Assembly (NCBI GenBank): GCA_021768085.1
Contig: JAETOJ010000011.1
Coordinates: forward strand, 1 to 64,000
DNA from: Bacillota bacterium
GTDB taxonomy: Bacteria > Bacillota > Clostridia > Oscillospirales > Oscillospiraceae
Direction of reading: 5' to 3'
Length of the DNA: 64,000 bases
Shown here: piece after piece, positions 14,276 through 23,537 of the stretch
Numbering within the stretch: the stretch's first letter is position 1
Layout: each line of letters opens with the position of its first letter
Made by a program: the position numbers and the translations under genes
Notes under the pieces: generated by a model
What the model saw: only the letters and a program-made list of their open reading frames with translations
Database searches by the model: none
What the model was told of the DNA's origin: nothing

Positions 14276-17200
14276 TTATTTGATGTTCAGCTCTTTTTCA
14301 ACGTCGTTCAAATTGATGGTGAGCATCCGGGACACGCCCTTCTCCTGCATGGTGACGCCGTAGAGCACGTCGGCCTCCTCCATGGTGCCCCGGCGGTGGG
14401 TGATGACGATGAACTGGGTCTTGTCGCTGATCCGCCGGAGATACCGGGCGTAGCGCACCACGTTGGACTCGTCCAGCGCCGCCTCGATCTCGTCCATGAC
14501 GCAGAAGGGGGTGGGCCGTACCTTCAGAATGGCGAAGTACAGCGCGATGGCGATGAGCGCCCGCTCCCCGCCGGACAGGGCGCTCATATTCTGCACCGTC
14601 TTGCCCGGGGGCTGGGCCTTGATCTCGATGCCGCAGTTGAGCACGTCGTCCGGATCCTCCAGCTCCAGGTTGGCCTTGCCGCCGCCGAACAGGTCGGTGA
14701 ACGCCTGCCGGAAGCCCTCGTTGATCAGGGCGAACTGCTCGGTAAAGATGCCCGTCATCTCGCCCACGATCTGGGCGATGATATCCTGCAATTCCTTCTT
14801 GGCCTTGGCCACGTCGTCCCGCTGGTCGGTGAAGTAGGTGTACCGTTCGTTCACCCGCTGAAACTCCTCCACCGCGTCCGGGTTGATGCTGCCCAGGGCG
14901 GAGATGGACTTTTTCAGCTCCCCGATGCGCCGCTGGGCCTTGGGGACGGATTCCAGCTCCACCCGCTGGGCCCGGGCCGCCTCGTGGGACAACTCGTAGC
15001 TCTCCCACAGCTTGTCCAGAATCTGGCTCTCCTCCATGGCGGCCGCCGCCGCCTTGTTCTCCAGGGCGGACACCTCGCCCTCCATCCGAACCAGCTCGTC
15101 GTTCCGATCCCGGATCTGCTTGTCGGCCTGGTTTCGCTCCCCCTCCAGGGCCAGCTTCTCCTCATTGAGCCGGCGTACGGCGGCGTTTCCGTCCCGGCTG
15201 GCGGCCTGAAGGGCCTGCAACCGCCCCTTCTCCTCCTCGATCCGCCGGGTCAGGTAGCCGTTCTGCTCCTCAAACTGACCGATCATGGCGGTGCGGCTGG
15301 CGGTGTCGCCGCTGAGATCGTCCCGCAGGCGCTCCAGCTCGCCCACGCTCTGCCGCAGGGCGGACTGCTCGCCCTCCAGCCCCGCCAGCTTGGCGCTGTA
15401 CTGGGCGGATTCCTCGTTCAGTGCCGCCACCTTGTCCTGCAGGGCGGTGCGGCCCTGGGCCTTGGCCTCGCCCTCCGCCCGCAGGGCGGCGGCGGAGCCC
15501 TCCAGCGCCTCGATCCGGGCCTTGGCCTGGTCGGTATTGGCGGTGTTCTCCTCCATGCGGCGGCGTACCTGCTCTCGCTCCCTGGCCAGGGTCTGGCGGC
15601 GCAGCTCCACGTCCCCCAGCTGGATCCGGGCGCTGTCCGCCCGCTCGGAGTATTTCAGCACCGCGTCCTCCGCCTCCCGGAGCTGAGCGGCGGCGGTGTC
15701 CAGCTCGTACTGGGCGGCGGTGACCTCCCGCTGGGCCTGGGCCAGCTCGTCCCCGGCGGTTTTGAGGTCGGCGGCCAGGCCGTCCTTCTGCTGGTTGAGC
15801 CGCTCCAGCTCGTTGGCTCGGCTCAAAATCCCCGCCGAGCGGGACACCGAGCCACCGGTCATGGAGCCGCCGGCGTTGAGCACCTGTCCGTCCAGCGTCA
15901 CAATGCGGAACCGGTGGCTGAACTTCCGGGCCATGCCCATGGCGCTGTCCATATCCCGGGCGATGACCACCCGTCCCAGCAGGTTGGAAAAGATGTTGGC
16001 GTACTCCGGCGCGAAGGAGATCAGCACATCTCCCATGCCCACGAAGCCGTCCTCATGTTCCACGGCCCTATCTCGGAAGTCGGCGGGCCGGATGGTATTC
16101 ATGGGCAGGAAGGTGGCGCGCCCCCCGTCCCGCCGCTTCAGGTAGTTGATGGCGTTCTTGCCGTCCTCGTCCCGCTCCACCACCAGGTTCTGCATGGCGC
16201 CCCCCAGGGCGATCTCGATGGCTACGGCATAGGGATCAGGCACGTGGAGCAGGCCCGCCACCGGGCCCCGGACGCCCCGCAGGCCGCCCCGCTCTGCCTC
16301 GCCCATCACCAGCTTCACCGCTTTGGAGTAGCCCTCGTACAGCTTTTCCATCTCGGCCAGCATTTTAATCCGGGCGTTCAAATTGTTCTCGTCCATTTGG
16401 AGGCGGCGGTGCTTCTCCTGGGCCCCGTCCAGCTTCCGCTGCCGGGATTGGAGGCGCATCTGGTAGCCGCTGATCACGTTTTTGGCCGCGTCCCGATCCT
16501 CGGTGACCTTGTCCAGCTCCTTCCGGGTGGCGTCCAGAGCCTCCCGAGCCTGGACCGCCTTGTCCTCCTGCTCCTGGAGCTCCTGGCCCAGCTTTTCCTC
16601 CCGGTCGTACAGCTCCTGGGCGGCGGCGGCCAGGGCGGACAGCAGCTCCCGAGCCTCCCCGGCGGAGGCGGTCTCCAGCCGCTCCCGCTCCTGGAGCCGC
16701 TCCAGCTCCTCGTTCAGGCTGCCCGCCGAGCCCAGCACCTCCTGGGCGCGCCGGTTCAGAGCGTCCATCTGCTCTCGGCAGGCGGCCATGTCCCCCTCGA
16801 TCCGCTCCAGCCGCCCTTTGCCCTCGGTGATCTGGGCGGCCAAGGAGCCAGCCCGGCCCTCCTGCTGCTCCAGCTCCTGCCGGATGCGCTGGGCGTTGGC
16901 GCTGTTGTTTTTGATGTCGTTTTTCAGCAGGGCGATGCTGTTCTCACAGGCGTGCACCTGTTCGTCCAGGCCGGACTGCTTTTCCCGTAGGGACTCCGTC
17001 TCAATGTCCTTGTCCCGCATCCGATCGGCAAGGGTGTCTCGCCGGGTGTATAGCTCCTCCACCGCGGCCTTGGCTTCATCCCGCTGGCGGACGGCGGTCT
17101 CGCAGTCTGCCTTCACCTTTAAGCTGTTGGCCCGGATCCGCTCCAACGTCTCCAGCCAGACGGAGATCTCCAGCCCCTTCAGCTCGTCCCGGAGGACGTT

Positions 17201-17854
17201 GTATTTCTTCGTTTTCTCCGCCTGAACTCGCAGGGGCTCCACCTGGAGCTCCAGCTCGCCGATCTTGTCGTTGATCCGCACCAGGTTTTCGTCGGTACGC
17301 TCCAGCTTGCGCTCCGCCTCCTCCTTGCGGTGGCGGAAGCGGGAGATGCCCGCCGCCTCCTCAAAGACCTCCCGGCGGTCGGCGCTCTTGACGGACAGGA
17401 TCTCGTCGATGCGGCCTTGGCCGATGATGGAGTAGCCCTCCCGGCCCAGGCCGGTGTCCATGAACAGCTCGTTGATGTCCTTCAGGCGGCAGGCCCGGCG
17501 GTTGATGTAGTACTCGCTCTCCCCGGAGCGGTAGTACCGGCGGGTCACTGCCACCTCCGTCTCCTCCAGCGGGAAGATATGCTCCGTATTGTCCAGCACC
17601 AGGGTGACCTCGGCAAAGCCCAGGCCCTTGCGTTTCTCCGTGCCGTTGAAGATCACGTCCTCCATCTTGCTGCCCCGGAGGGTGCGGGTGGACTGCTCCC
17701 CCATCACCCAGCGGATGGCATCCGCGATGTTGGACTTACCCGAGCCGTTTGGCCCCACCACCGCCGTGATGTCCGAGCCAAAGGCCAGAACCGTTTTGTC
17801 AGGGAAGGATTTGAATCCCTGTATTTCAAGCGCTTTTAAATACAATCGCTGCAC
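14276..17854 (-). CDS. smc: Chromosome segregation SMC ATPase
   Basis: A 1192-residue SMC protein. The Walker A GPNGSGKS is at residues 34-41. Long coiled coils (~170-510 and ~680-1020) flank a hinge (~515-680, GPVAGLLHVPDPYAVAIEIA and glycine-rich GGSMTGGSV). The C-terminal head carries the ABC signature LSGGERALIAIAL and Walker B FCVMDEIEAALDESN. With ScpA/ScpB it forms condensin for chromosome organisation. The start is GTG (MQRLYLKALEIQGFKSF) with AAGGA 7 nt upstream. It is the first gene of the 14-gene run and has its own promoter ~100 bp upstream. Confidence 0.98.
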   Translation of the reverse strand: MQRLYLKALEIQGFKSFPDKTVLAFGSDITAVVGPNGSGKSNIADAIRWVMGEQSTRTLRGSKMEDVIFNGTEKRKGLGFAEVTLVLDNTEHIFPLEETEVAVTRRYYRSGESEYYINRRACRLKDINELFMDTGLGREGYSIIGQGRIDEILSVKSADRREVFEEAAGISRFRHRKEEAERKLERTDENLVRINDKIGELELQVEPLRVQAEKTKKYNVLRDELKGLEISVWLETLERIRANSLKVKADCETAVRQRDEAKAAVEELYTRRDTLADRMRDKDIETESLREKQSGLDEQVHACENSIALLKNDIKNNSANAQRIRQELEQQEGRAGSLAAQITEGKGRLERIEGDMAACREQMDALNRRAQEVLGSAGSLNEELERLQERERLETASAGEARELLSALAAAAQELYDREEKLGQELQEQEDKAVQAREALDATRKELDKVTEDRDAAKNVISGYQMRLQSRQRKLDGAQEKHRRLQMDENNLNARIKMLAEMEKLYEGYSKAVKLVMGEAERGGLRGVRGPVAGLLHVPDPYAVAIEIALGGAMQNLVVERDEDGKNAINYLKRRDGGRATFLPMNTIRPADFRDRAVEHEDGFVGMGDVLISFAPEYANIFSNLLGRVVIARDMDSAMGMARKFSHRFRIVTLDGQVLNAGGSMTGGSVSRSAGILSRANELERLNQQKDGLAADLKTAGDELAQAQREVTAAQYELDTAAAQLREAEDAVLKYSERADSARIQLGDVELRRQTLAREREQVRRRMEENTANTDQAKARIEALEGSAAALRAEGEAKAQGRTALQDKVAALNEESAQYSAKLAGLEGEQSALRQSVGELERLRDDLSGDTASRTAMIGQFEEQNGYLTRRIEEEKGRLQALQAASRDGNAAVRRLNEEKLALEGERNQADKQIRDRNDELVRMEGEVSALENKAAAAAMEESQILDKLWESYELSHEAARAQRVELESVPKAQRRIGELKKSISALGSINPDAVEEFQRVNERYTYFTDQRDDVAKAKKELQDIIAQIVGEMTGIFTEQFALINEGFRQAFTDLFGGGKANLELEDPDDVLNCGIEIKAQPPGKTVQNMSALSGGERALIAIALYFAILKVRPTPFCVMDEIEAALDESNVVRYARYLRRISDKTQFIVITHRRGTMEEADVLYGVTMQEKGVSRMLTINLNDVEKELNIK

Positions 17855-17950
17855 CTCATTATCCTTGCCCCACCGTCCGAACTCCCTGTCAGGAGGGACA
17901 CGGCGGAACCAACTTCTTCCTGTTGATCCGGATATGCTTATAGACAGTCT

Positions 17951-17979
17951 ATTCTATCACCATAAGTGCCGTATTGCAA
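17951..17979 (-). promoter_or_regulatory. Promoter of the smc operon (extended -10)
   Basis: On the minus strand TTGCAA and TAGAAT are 17 bp apart, and the -10 is preceded by GTGA, giving the extended -10 GTGATAGAAT. About 90 nt of leader precede smc. The leader includes a short TCCCT/AGGGA stem but no recognised riboswitch. Confidence 0.8.
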
Positions 17980-18085
17980 CTGTTTTCTACGGCGAAGGCG
18001 CTTCAGCAAGGCGGCGAAACGGATGGGCCGAAGGCCCTCTCCGGAGGGGAAGACAGCAGGGGAGGGGGGAGGGAACCTCGTGGCC

Positions 18086-18120
18086 AAAAAAGGCTCAGGA
18101 GATAAACTCCTGAGCCTTTT
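18086..18120 (-). terminator. Intrinsic terminator of rpsB-tsf
   Basis: A perfect 14-bp stem, AAAAGGCTCAGGAG / CTCCTGAGCCTTTT, with a 5-nt loop, begins about 18 nt after the tsf stop. On the minus strand it ends in TTTTTT. Confidence 0.92.
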
Positions 18121-18137
18121 GGAATGCGGACCGGGTC

Positions 18138-19049
18138 TTACTTCGCCAGCTTTGCGATCTCCTCGGCAAAATTTTCCTGCTTCTTCTCAATGCCCTCGCC
18201 CCGCTCGAAGCGCACGGCGTCCTTCAGGGTGACGGAACCGCCCAGCTTCTTAGCGGCGGCGGCCACGTACTGCTCCACGGTGACCTCGCTATCCTTCACG
18301 AAGGTCTGCTGGAGCAGGCAGTTCTCGGCGTAGAACTTATTGAGCTTGCCCACCACGATCTTCTCCTTCACCTGGGCGGGCTTGGCGGCCATCTTGGGAT
18401 CGTTGTCCATCTGGGCCAGCAGGATCTTCTTTTCCTCATCCAGCACGTCCTGGGTGACCTGGGACTTGTCCAAGAAACGGGGGTTCAGAGCGGCGATCTG
18501 CATAGCCAGATCCTTGCCGATCTCGGTGGCGTCGATGCCGCCCTCCACGGCCAGGTTCACCAGCACGCCGATCTTGCCGCCGGCGTGAATATAGGGCACG
18601 GACACGCCGTCCGCGAAGCGATGGAACCGGCGCACCTTGATGTTCTCGCCGATGACCAGCACCATCTCCTGCTGCTGCTGAGTGACGGTCAGGTCGGTGC
18701 CGTTGTACTTGCACTCCATCAGAGCGTCCATATCGGCGGGGGCGCAGGCGGCCACGGTGGCGGCTACGCCCTTCACGAAGTCCACAAACTTCTCGTTCTT
18801 GGCCACGAAGTCGGTTTCAGCGTTGACCTCGACCACGACGCCCGCGCCGTCAATGACGGCGGCGTAAGCCATGCCCTCGGCGGCGATGCGGCCGGCCTTC
18901 TTCTGGGAGGCGGCCAGACCCTTCTCCCGCAGCCACTCGATGGCCTTGTCAAAGTCGCCGTCGCTCTCGGTAAGGGCCTTCTTGCAGTCCATCATGCCCA
19001 CGCCGGTCATCTCGCGCAGCTTCTGCACGTCTTTTGCGGAAATTGCCAT
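18138..19049 (-). CDS. tsf: Elongation factor Ts
   Basis: A 303-residue EF-Ts, the nucleotide exchange factor for EF-Tu. The N-terminal UBA-like module shows VQKLREMTGVGMMDCKKAL, followed by GLAASQKKAGRIAAEG; the core contains NAETDFVAKNEKFVDFV (the TDFV motif contacting EF-Tu). The length is typical. It is the second gene of the rpsB-tsf unit, separated from rpsB by 137 bp that contain a large hairpin repeat. A GAGGTAAT ribosome binding site precedes the ATG. Confidence 0.98.
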   Translation of the reverse strand: MAISAKDVQKLREMTGVGMMDCKKALTESDGDFDKAIEWLREKGLAASQKKAGRIAAEGMAYAAVIDGAGVVVEVNAETDFVAKNEKFVDFVKGVAATVAACAPADMDALMECKYNGTDLTVTQQQQEMVLVIGENIKVRRFHRFADGVSVPYIHAGGKIGVLVNLAVEGGIDATEIGKDLAMQIAALNPRFLDKSQVTQDVLDEEKKILLAQMDNDPKMAAKPAQVKEKIVVGKLNKFYAENCLLQQTFVKDSEVTVEQYVAAAAKKLGGSVTLKDAVRFERGEGIEKKQENFAEEIAKLAK

Positions 19050-19089
19050 AGTATATTACCTCCAAATTGAAATGGTGTATGGTTACCGA

Positions 19090-19169
19090 TGTAGGGCGTG
19101 ACGACCCCGGCACGCCGCTTTCCCGGATGTGAATGCGGTGTGCGGCGCGCCGAGTCGTCGCGCCCTACA
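19090..19169. repeat. 80-bp imperfect palindrome, MITE/REP-like hairpin in rpsB-tsf spacer
   Basis: The arms begin TGTAGGGCGTGACGACC and, read from the other end, TGTAGGGCGCGACGACT, and continue for about 28 nt each with a few compensatory differences (G-U type) around a ~22-nt loop. It encodes nothing. Ends of the form TGTAGGGCG...CGCCCTACA look like a dispersed intergenic repeat that mobilises in trans or forms an RNA hairpin. It could alter the rpsB:tsf expression ratio. Confidence 0.7.
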
Positions 19170-19186
19170 CAAAATGATGCGTAAAA

Positions 19187-19924
19187 TTACTCCTCGGCGG
19201 CGGGGGCCTCAGCCTCGGCCTCAGCGGCGGGGGCGGCGTCCTGGCCCTGGCGGCCCTCCTGCACGGCGTTGGCCATGACAGAGGAGATGAGCTTGATGGC
19301 GCGGATGGCATCGTCGTTGCCGGGGATCACGTAGTCGATCTCGTCGGGGTCGCAGTTGGTGTCCACGATGGCCACGATGGGGATGTTCAGCTTGCGGGCC
19401 TCGTTGATGGCGTTGCGCTCTTTGCGGGGGTCAACCACAAACAGCGCGCCGGGGAGCTTCTTCATCTCCACCACGCCGCCCAGGTACTTCTCCAGCTTGG
19501 AGATCTCGCCCAGCAGCTTCATGACCTCTTTCTTGGGGAGCATATCGAAGGTGCCGTCCTCCTGCATCTTCTTGAGCTGGTTCAGGCGATCCACCCGGGT
19601 GCGCATAGTCTTGAAGTTGGTCATCATGCCGCCCAGCCAACGGGCGTTGACATAGTACATCCCGCAGCGACCGGCCTCCTCCTTGATGGCCTCCTGGGCC
19701 TGCTTCTTGGTGCCCACGAACAGCAGGGACTGGCCGTTGCCCGCCAGCTCCTTCACGAAGCTGTAGGCCTCCTCCAGCTTCTTCACCGTCTTCTGGAGAT
19801 CGATGATATAGATGCCGTTGCGCTCGGTGTAGATGTAGGTGGCCATCTTGGGGTTCCACCGGCGGGTCTGGTGGCCGAAGTGCACGCCGGCCTCCAAAAG
19901 CTGCTTCATAGATACGACTGCCAT
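19187..19924 (-). CDS. rpsB: 30S ribosomal protein S2
   Basis: A 245-residue uS2 with [22 protein letters not shown] at the N-terminus, [28 protein letters not shown] and [33 protein letters not shown]. The C-terminus is extended by an Ala/Glu-rich tail ([15 protein letters not shown]). It begins the rpsB-tsf operon behind a good promoter and a ~100-nt leader, where S2 autoregulation might act. A TTAGGAGGAAAAAA ribosome binding site precedes the ATG. Confidence 0.98.
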   Translation of the reverse strand: MAVVSMKQLLEAGVHFGHQTRRWNPKMATYIYTERNGIYIIDLQKTVKKLEEAYSFVKELAGNGQSLLFVGTKKQAQEAIKEEAGRCGMYYVNARWLGGMMTNFKTMRTRVDRLNQLKKMQEDGTFDMLPKKEVMKLLGEISKLEKYLGGVVEMKKLPGALFVVDPRKERNAINEARKLNIPIVAIVDTNCDPDEIDYVIPGNDDAIRAIKLISSVMANAVQEGRQGQDAAPAAEAEAEAPAAEE

Positions 19925-20034
19925 TGTTTTTTCCTCCTAAAATTGGTTTTGTACCTCCGGGGGCCTCATCCCTCCTGCCCGCCTTCCGGGGAAGGCACCG
20001 GGCAAAAGATCCGCTCCCGTGCGGAATCCGAGAT

Positions 20035-20063
20035 ATTCTATCACGTGTTTCCGGGAAACGCAA
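20035..20063 (-). promoter_or_regulatory. Promoter of rpsB-tsf (extended -10)
   Basis: On the minus strand TTGCGT and TAGAAT are separated by 17 bp, with CGTGATAGAAT as extended -10. The predicted start lies about 100 nt before the rpsB ATG. Confidence 0.85.
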
Positions 20064-20115
20064 GAGCTTTTTGCGGATTTCTCCAAAAAATTGCCGTCAG
20101 TGCCGTCATTTGCCG

Positions 20116-20382
20116 TTAGCGGCGGTTCCGATCCCGGCTGTTCCTGGCCCGGCCCTCCACCAGGATGATATCCTCCCCAAACCGCTTGATGGACGGCCAG
20201 GGAAACACCTGATCCGGCTCCCGCCCCAGCAGGCCGAAGCAGCGGCTCCGGCCGCCCACCACAATGCTCTCGATGGCCCCCTTCTCGGGATCCAGCTCCA
20301 CATCCTCCACGAACCCGTACCGGGTGCCGTCGGAGATGTCGATGACTTCCTTATATTGTAGCTCCGCGATGCGGCAGATCAT
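20116..20382 (-). CDS. ylmC: YlmC/YmxH family PRC-barrel protein
   Basis: An 88-residue protein of the YlmC/YmxH sporulation-associated family: MICRIAELQYKEVIDISDGTRYGFVEDVELDPEKGAIESIVVGG is a PRC-barrel beta domain, followed by FPWPSIKRFGEDIILVEGRA. AAGGAGGACATACT precedes the ATG giving MICRIA, so the six extra residues in the track are dropped. The family is characteristic of endospore-forming Firmicutes; its biochemical role is unknown. It is monocistronic on the minus strand, divergent from pyrH. Confidence 0.9.
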   Translation of the reverse strand: MICRIAELQYKEVIDISDGTRYGFVEDVELDPEKGAIESIVVGGRSRCFGLLGREPDQVFPWPSIKRFGEDIILVEGRARNSRDRNRR

Positions 20383-20568
20383 AGTATGTCCTCCTTCCAC
20401 AATCTGTATTTATATGTATGAAGGGGGCCTGTCCCACTATACGTTGTGGATGGAATAGGGGAAAAACGGAAAATACACGGAAAATTTTCAATTTGCCCCT
20501 ATGCAAATGGGAGGTTTTAGTATAAAATAGAGACACGTAAAAAACAGGATGGGAGCGTGAGGGAGACT

Positions 20569-21294
20569 ATGGAAGAATTGAAGTACAAGCGCGTCCTGCT
20601 GAAGGTGAGCGGTGAGGCCCTGGGGGGCACCGCTGGCCGGGGGCTGGACTTCGACGTGATCGAGAAGGTGTGCGACGTGGTGGCCCGCTGCGCGGCGGAG
20701 GGCGCCCAGGTGGGCATCGTAGTGGGCGGCGGCAATTTCTGGCGGGGCCTGAAGGACGGCCGGGGGATGAGTAACCGCACCCGGGCCGATCATATGGGGA
20801 TGCTGGCCACTACCATCAACTGCCTGGCTCTGGCCGACGTGCTGGAGAACAAGGGGGTGGACGTGCGGGTGCAGACCGCCATTGAGATGAAGTCCATCGC
20901 CGAGCCCTACATCCGCTCCCGGGCGGTGCGGCACCTGGAGAAGGGCCGGGTGGTGATCTTCGGCTGCGGCACGGGCAGCCCCTTCTTCTCCACCGACACC
21001 GCCGCGGTGCTCCGGGCGGCGGAGATCGGCGCAGACATCATCCTGCTGGCCAAGAACGTGGACGGCGTATACAGCGCCGACCCGCAAAAGGATCCGGCGG
21101 CGGTGAAGTACGACAGCATCACCTATGACGATGTGCTGGCCAACCACCTGGGCGTGATGGACTCCACCGCCGCGTCGCTGTGCATGGACAACAATATTCC
21201 GATTCTCCTCTTTGCGCTGAAGGATCCGGAGAACATCCTCCGGGCCATCCACGGGGAGAAGATCGGCACCATTGTGAAGGAGGAAGTAAAATGA
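20569..21294 (+). CDS. pyrH: UMP kinase
   Basis: A 241-residue amino-acid-kinase-fold UMP kinase that phosphorylates UMP to UDP. Motifs: [13 protein letters not shown] at the N-terminus, [13 protein letters not shown] (~47), [18 protein letters not shown] (~67), [15 protein letters not shown] (~129), [14 protein letters not shown] (~155) and a Thr/Ser C-terminal helix. I start at the ATG preceded by GAGGGAG rather than the GTG 12 nt upstream. It is the first gene of a plus-strand operon and overlaps frr by 4 nt (ATGA). Confidence 0.96.
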   Translation: MEELKYKRVLLKVSGEALGGTAGRGLDFDVIEKVCDVVARCAAEGAQVGIVVGGGNFWRGLKDGRGMSNRTRADHMGMLATTINCLALADVLENKGVDVRVQTAIEMKSIAEPYIRSRAVRHLEKGRVVIFGCGTGSPFFSTDTAAVLRAAEIGADIILLAKNVDGVYSADPQKDPAAVKYDSITYDDVLANHLGVMDSTAASLCMDNNIPILLFALKDPENILRAIHGEKIGTIVKEEVK

Positions 21295-21845
21295 CGGATT
21301 TCTGCAAGACCTACGATGAGAAGATGGGCAAGACCATCGAGTCGGTGAAGGGGGACTTCGCCAGCGTCCGGGCGGGCCGGGCCAACGCCGGCGTGCTGGA
21401 TCGGATCCAGGTGGAATACTACGGCACTCCCACCCCCATTCAGCAGGTGGCCAGCATCTCCACCCCAGACCCCCGCACCCTCCAGATTCAGCCCTGGGAC
21501 GCCAGCATCCTCAAGGCCATCGAGAAGGCCATCCAGACCTCCGACCTGGGCATCAATCCCCAGAACGACGGCCGGGTGATCCGCCTGGCCTTCCCCCAGC
21601 TCACCGAGGAGCGCCGTCTGGAGCTCACCAAGCAGGTGCGCAAGTACGGCGAGAACGGCAAGGTGGCCATCCGCAACATCCGCCGGGACGCCATGGACAA
21701 GCTGAAGGCCCTGGAGAAGAAGTCCGAGATCACCGAGGACGACCGCAAGGAGGACGAGAAGGAGCTCCAGGATCTCACTGACAAACGCTGCAAGGAGATC
21801 GACGCCCTCACCGCCGCCAAGGAAAAGGAACTGATGGCGGTTTAA
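21291..21845 (+). CDS. frr: Ribosome recycling factor
   Basis: A 184-residue RRF that splits post-termination ribosomes with EF-G. The domain pattern is conserved: [31 protein letters not shown] at the N-terminus, [17 protein letters not shown] (domain II), [43 protein letters not shown] and a coiled C-terminus. Start ATGA overlaps the pyrH stop. The track entry starting at 21180 is a read-through frame. pyrH-frr-uppS-cdsA is a highly conserved bacterial order. Confidence 0.97.
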   Translation: MTDFCKTYDEKMGKTIESVKGDFASVRAGRANAGVLDRIQVEYYGTPTPIQQVASISTPDPRTLQIQPWDASILKAIEKAIQTSDLGINPQNDGRVIRLAFPQLTEERRLELTKQVRKYGENGKVAIRNIRRDAMDKLKALEKKSEITEDDRKEDEKELQDLTDKRCKEIDALTAAKEKELMAV

Positions 21846-21863
21846 ACGAACTGCTTTGGCGAT

Positions 21864-21887
21864 ACAAGGGGGGCGCGCCCCCCTTGT
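21864..21887. repeat. Perfect 24-bp palindrome between frr and uppS
   Basis: ACAAGGGGGGCGCGCCCCCCTTGT is self-complementary over its whole length and lies 19 nt after frr. There is no T-tract, so it is not a classical terminator. It could form a stable RNA hairpin that tunes read-through or stability between frr and uppS. Confidence 0.6.
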
Positions 21888-21955
21888 GTGCTGTCCGGGC
21901 GGTTGATTGGGTTCTTTTTTGTCAACACTATCACATAGGTTAGGATGGGTTGCAT

Positions 21956-22696
21956 ATGGCATTCTTTCGCCGCAGCAAAGCGCCCCGGGTGGATTTGGAG
22001 CGCCTGCCCCGCCACGTGGCCATCATCATGGACGGCAACGGCCGCTGGGCCAAAAAGAGGGGCCTGCCCCGAAAGGCGGGCCACCGGGCCGGGGCGGAGA
22101 CCTTCCGCACCATCGCCACCTTCGCCAGGGAGCTGGGGCTGGAGTACCTGACGGTGTACGCCTTTTCCACCGAGAACTGGAAGCGGCCCGCCGACGAGGT
22201 GGCCTCCATCATGAAGCTGCTGGAGAAGTACCTCCACGAGGCCATTGAGACCATGGCCCGGGACAGGGTAAAGATGGCCTTCTTCGGGGATCTGTCCCCC
22301 CTGGCCCCACACCTCCAGGCCCTGTGCCACGAGACGGAGGAGATCTCCAAGGGGTACGACGGCTGCCAGGTGAACATCTGCCTGAACTATGGCGGCCGGG
22401 ACGAGCTGCTGCGGGCGGCCAGGGCCTTCGCGGCGGACTGTGTGGAGGGCCGGGCGGATCCCGCCCATCTCACAGAGGAGGCATTCGGGCGCTACCTCTA
22501 CTCCGCCGGGGTGCCTGACCCGGATCTGATCATCCGGCCCAGCGGCGAGGTGCGCATATCCAATTTCCTGCTCTGGCAGTCCGCCTACGCGGAATTCTAC
22601 TTTACCGACGTGCTCTGGCCCGATTTCAGCAAGGACGAGCTGCTGCGGGCGCTGGCGGCCTACCAGGGCCGCTCCCGCCGGTATGGAGGTGTGTGA
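21956..22696 (+). CDS. uppS: Undecaprenyl diphosphate synthase
   Basis: A 246-residue cis-prenyltransferase that elongates FPP with isopentenyl diphosphate to the C55 carrier. Motifs: HVAIIMDGNGRWAKKRGLPRKAGHRAG (~20-47, catalytic Asp), VYAFSTENWKRP (~67), NICLNYGGRDELLRAA (~140) and DLIIRPSGEVRISNFLLWQSAYAEFYF (~185-210). The ATG start follows AGGATGGG. It is peripheral to the membrane. cdsA begins 1 nt after its stop. Confidence 0.97.
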   Translation: MAFFRRSKAPRVDLERLPRHVAIIMDGNGRWAKKRGLPRKAGHRAGAETFRTIATFARELGLEYLTVYAFSTENWKRPADEVASIMKLLEKYLHEAIETMARDRVKMAFFGDLSPLAPHLQALCHETEEISKGYDGCQVNICLNYGGRDELLRAARAFAADCVEGRADPAHLTEEAFGRYLYSAGVPDPDLIIRPSGEVRISNFLLWQSAYAEFYFTDVLWPDFSKDELLRALAAYQGRSRRYGGV

Positions 22697-22697
22697 C

Positions 22698-23537
22698 ATG
22701 GCGAAACGAATTTTAGTGGCGGTGATCTTCGTGCCGGCGCTGCTGGCGGTGATGCTGGTGCCGCCCCCCATCGCCTGGACGGCGGTGGTGTGCTTTATCT
22801 CCGCCATGGCCTGCTTCGAGCTGCTGCGGGCCACGGGGGAGGGGAAGCTCACCCCGCCCATGAAGGCGGCCGCCATCCTGTCCGCCGCGGTGCTGCCCCT
22901 GGGGAGCTGGGCGGGGCTGGGCACGGCCTATGTGAACCTGTGCGCTTTTGTGGTGACTGCGGTGTGCTTTTGGTGCGCCATCCGGGCCTATGACGGGCAG
23001 AAAGCCCCGGTGGGCTTCTTTCAGGTGCTGGTGTGCCTGTTCGGGGGCGTGATCATTCCCCTGGCCCTGGCGGCGCTGGTGGAGCTGCGGTGCATGGAGC
23101 ACGGAAAGTATCTGGTGCTGTTCGCGGTGCTGCTCACCTTTGTCACCGACGCGGGGGCCTACTTCGCCGGGGTGTTTCTGGGGAAGCACCGGGGGATCAC
23201 CCGGGTGAGCCCCAATAAAAGTGTGGAGGGGTACATCGGCGGCTTCGCGTCCGGGGTGGTGTTCGCTCTGATCTACGGCCTGGTGATCACGGAGCTGGCT
23301 CGGGCGCCTGCCAACCTGCTGTCTCTGGCCCTGTGCGGGCTGTTCGGGGCGCTGGCCACCGAGGTGGGCGATCTGGCCTTCTCCTTTGTCAAGCGGCAGT
23401 ACGGCGTGAAGGATTTCGGCCACCTGCTGCCGGGGCACGGCGGGATGCTGGATCGGTTTGACAGTATGCTGTTCTGCGGGCCGGTGGTGCTGTTCATCGT
23501 CCAGTGCCTGCCGGTCTTCGAGGCGGTGGCGACATGA
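22698..23537 (+). CDS. cdsA: Phosphatidate cytidylyltransferase
   Basis: A 279-residue integral membrane enzyme converting phosphatidic acid plus CTP to CDP-diacylglycerol. About eight hydrophobic helices are present. The CdsA signature is at the C-terminus: KRQYGVKDFGHLLPGHGGMLDRFDSM, preceded by ITRVSPNKSVEGYIGG. GGAGGTGTGAC overlapping the uppS end supplies the ribosome binding site for ATG at MAKRIL. Its stop overlaps dxr (ATGA). Confidence 0.96.
   Translation: MAKRILVAVIFVPALLAVMLVPPPIAWTAVVCFISAMACFELLRATGEGKLTPPMKAAAILSAAVLPLGSWAGLGTAYVNLCAFVVTAVCFWCAIRAYDGQKAPVGFFQVLVCLFGGVIIPLALAALVELRCMEHGKYLVLFAVLLTFVTDAGAYFAGVFLGKHRGITRVSPNKSVEGYIGGFASGVVFALIYGLVITELARAPANLLSLALCGLFGALATEVGDLAFSFVKRQYGVKDFGHLLPGHGGMLDRFDSMLFCGPVVLFIVQCLPVFEAVAT

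Noticed and set aside
14009-16990. 993-aa plus-strand ORF
   Set aside because: It lies entirely antisense to smc with repetitive Leu/Gly/Gln composition; the SMC frame has clear motifs.
18000-18085. Possible gene in the smc-tsf gap
   Set aside because: The plus-strand frames there (17589-18113, 17966-18232) run antisense or through a terminator, with no start signals.
21906-21955. Possible uppS promoter TTGTCA...TAGGAT
   Set aside because: The putative -10 is the ribosome binding site itself and leaves no room for a leader; uppS is better explained by read-through from pyrH-frr.
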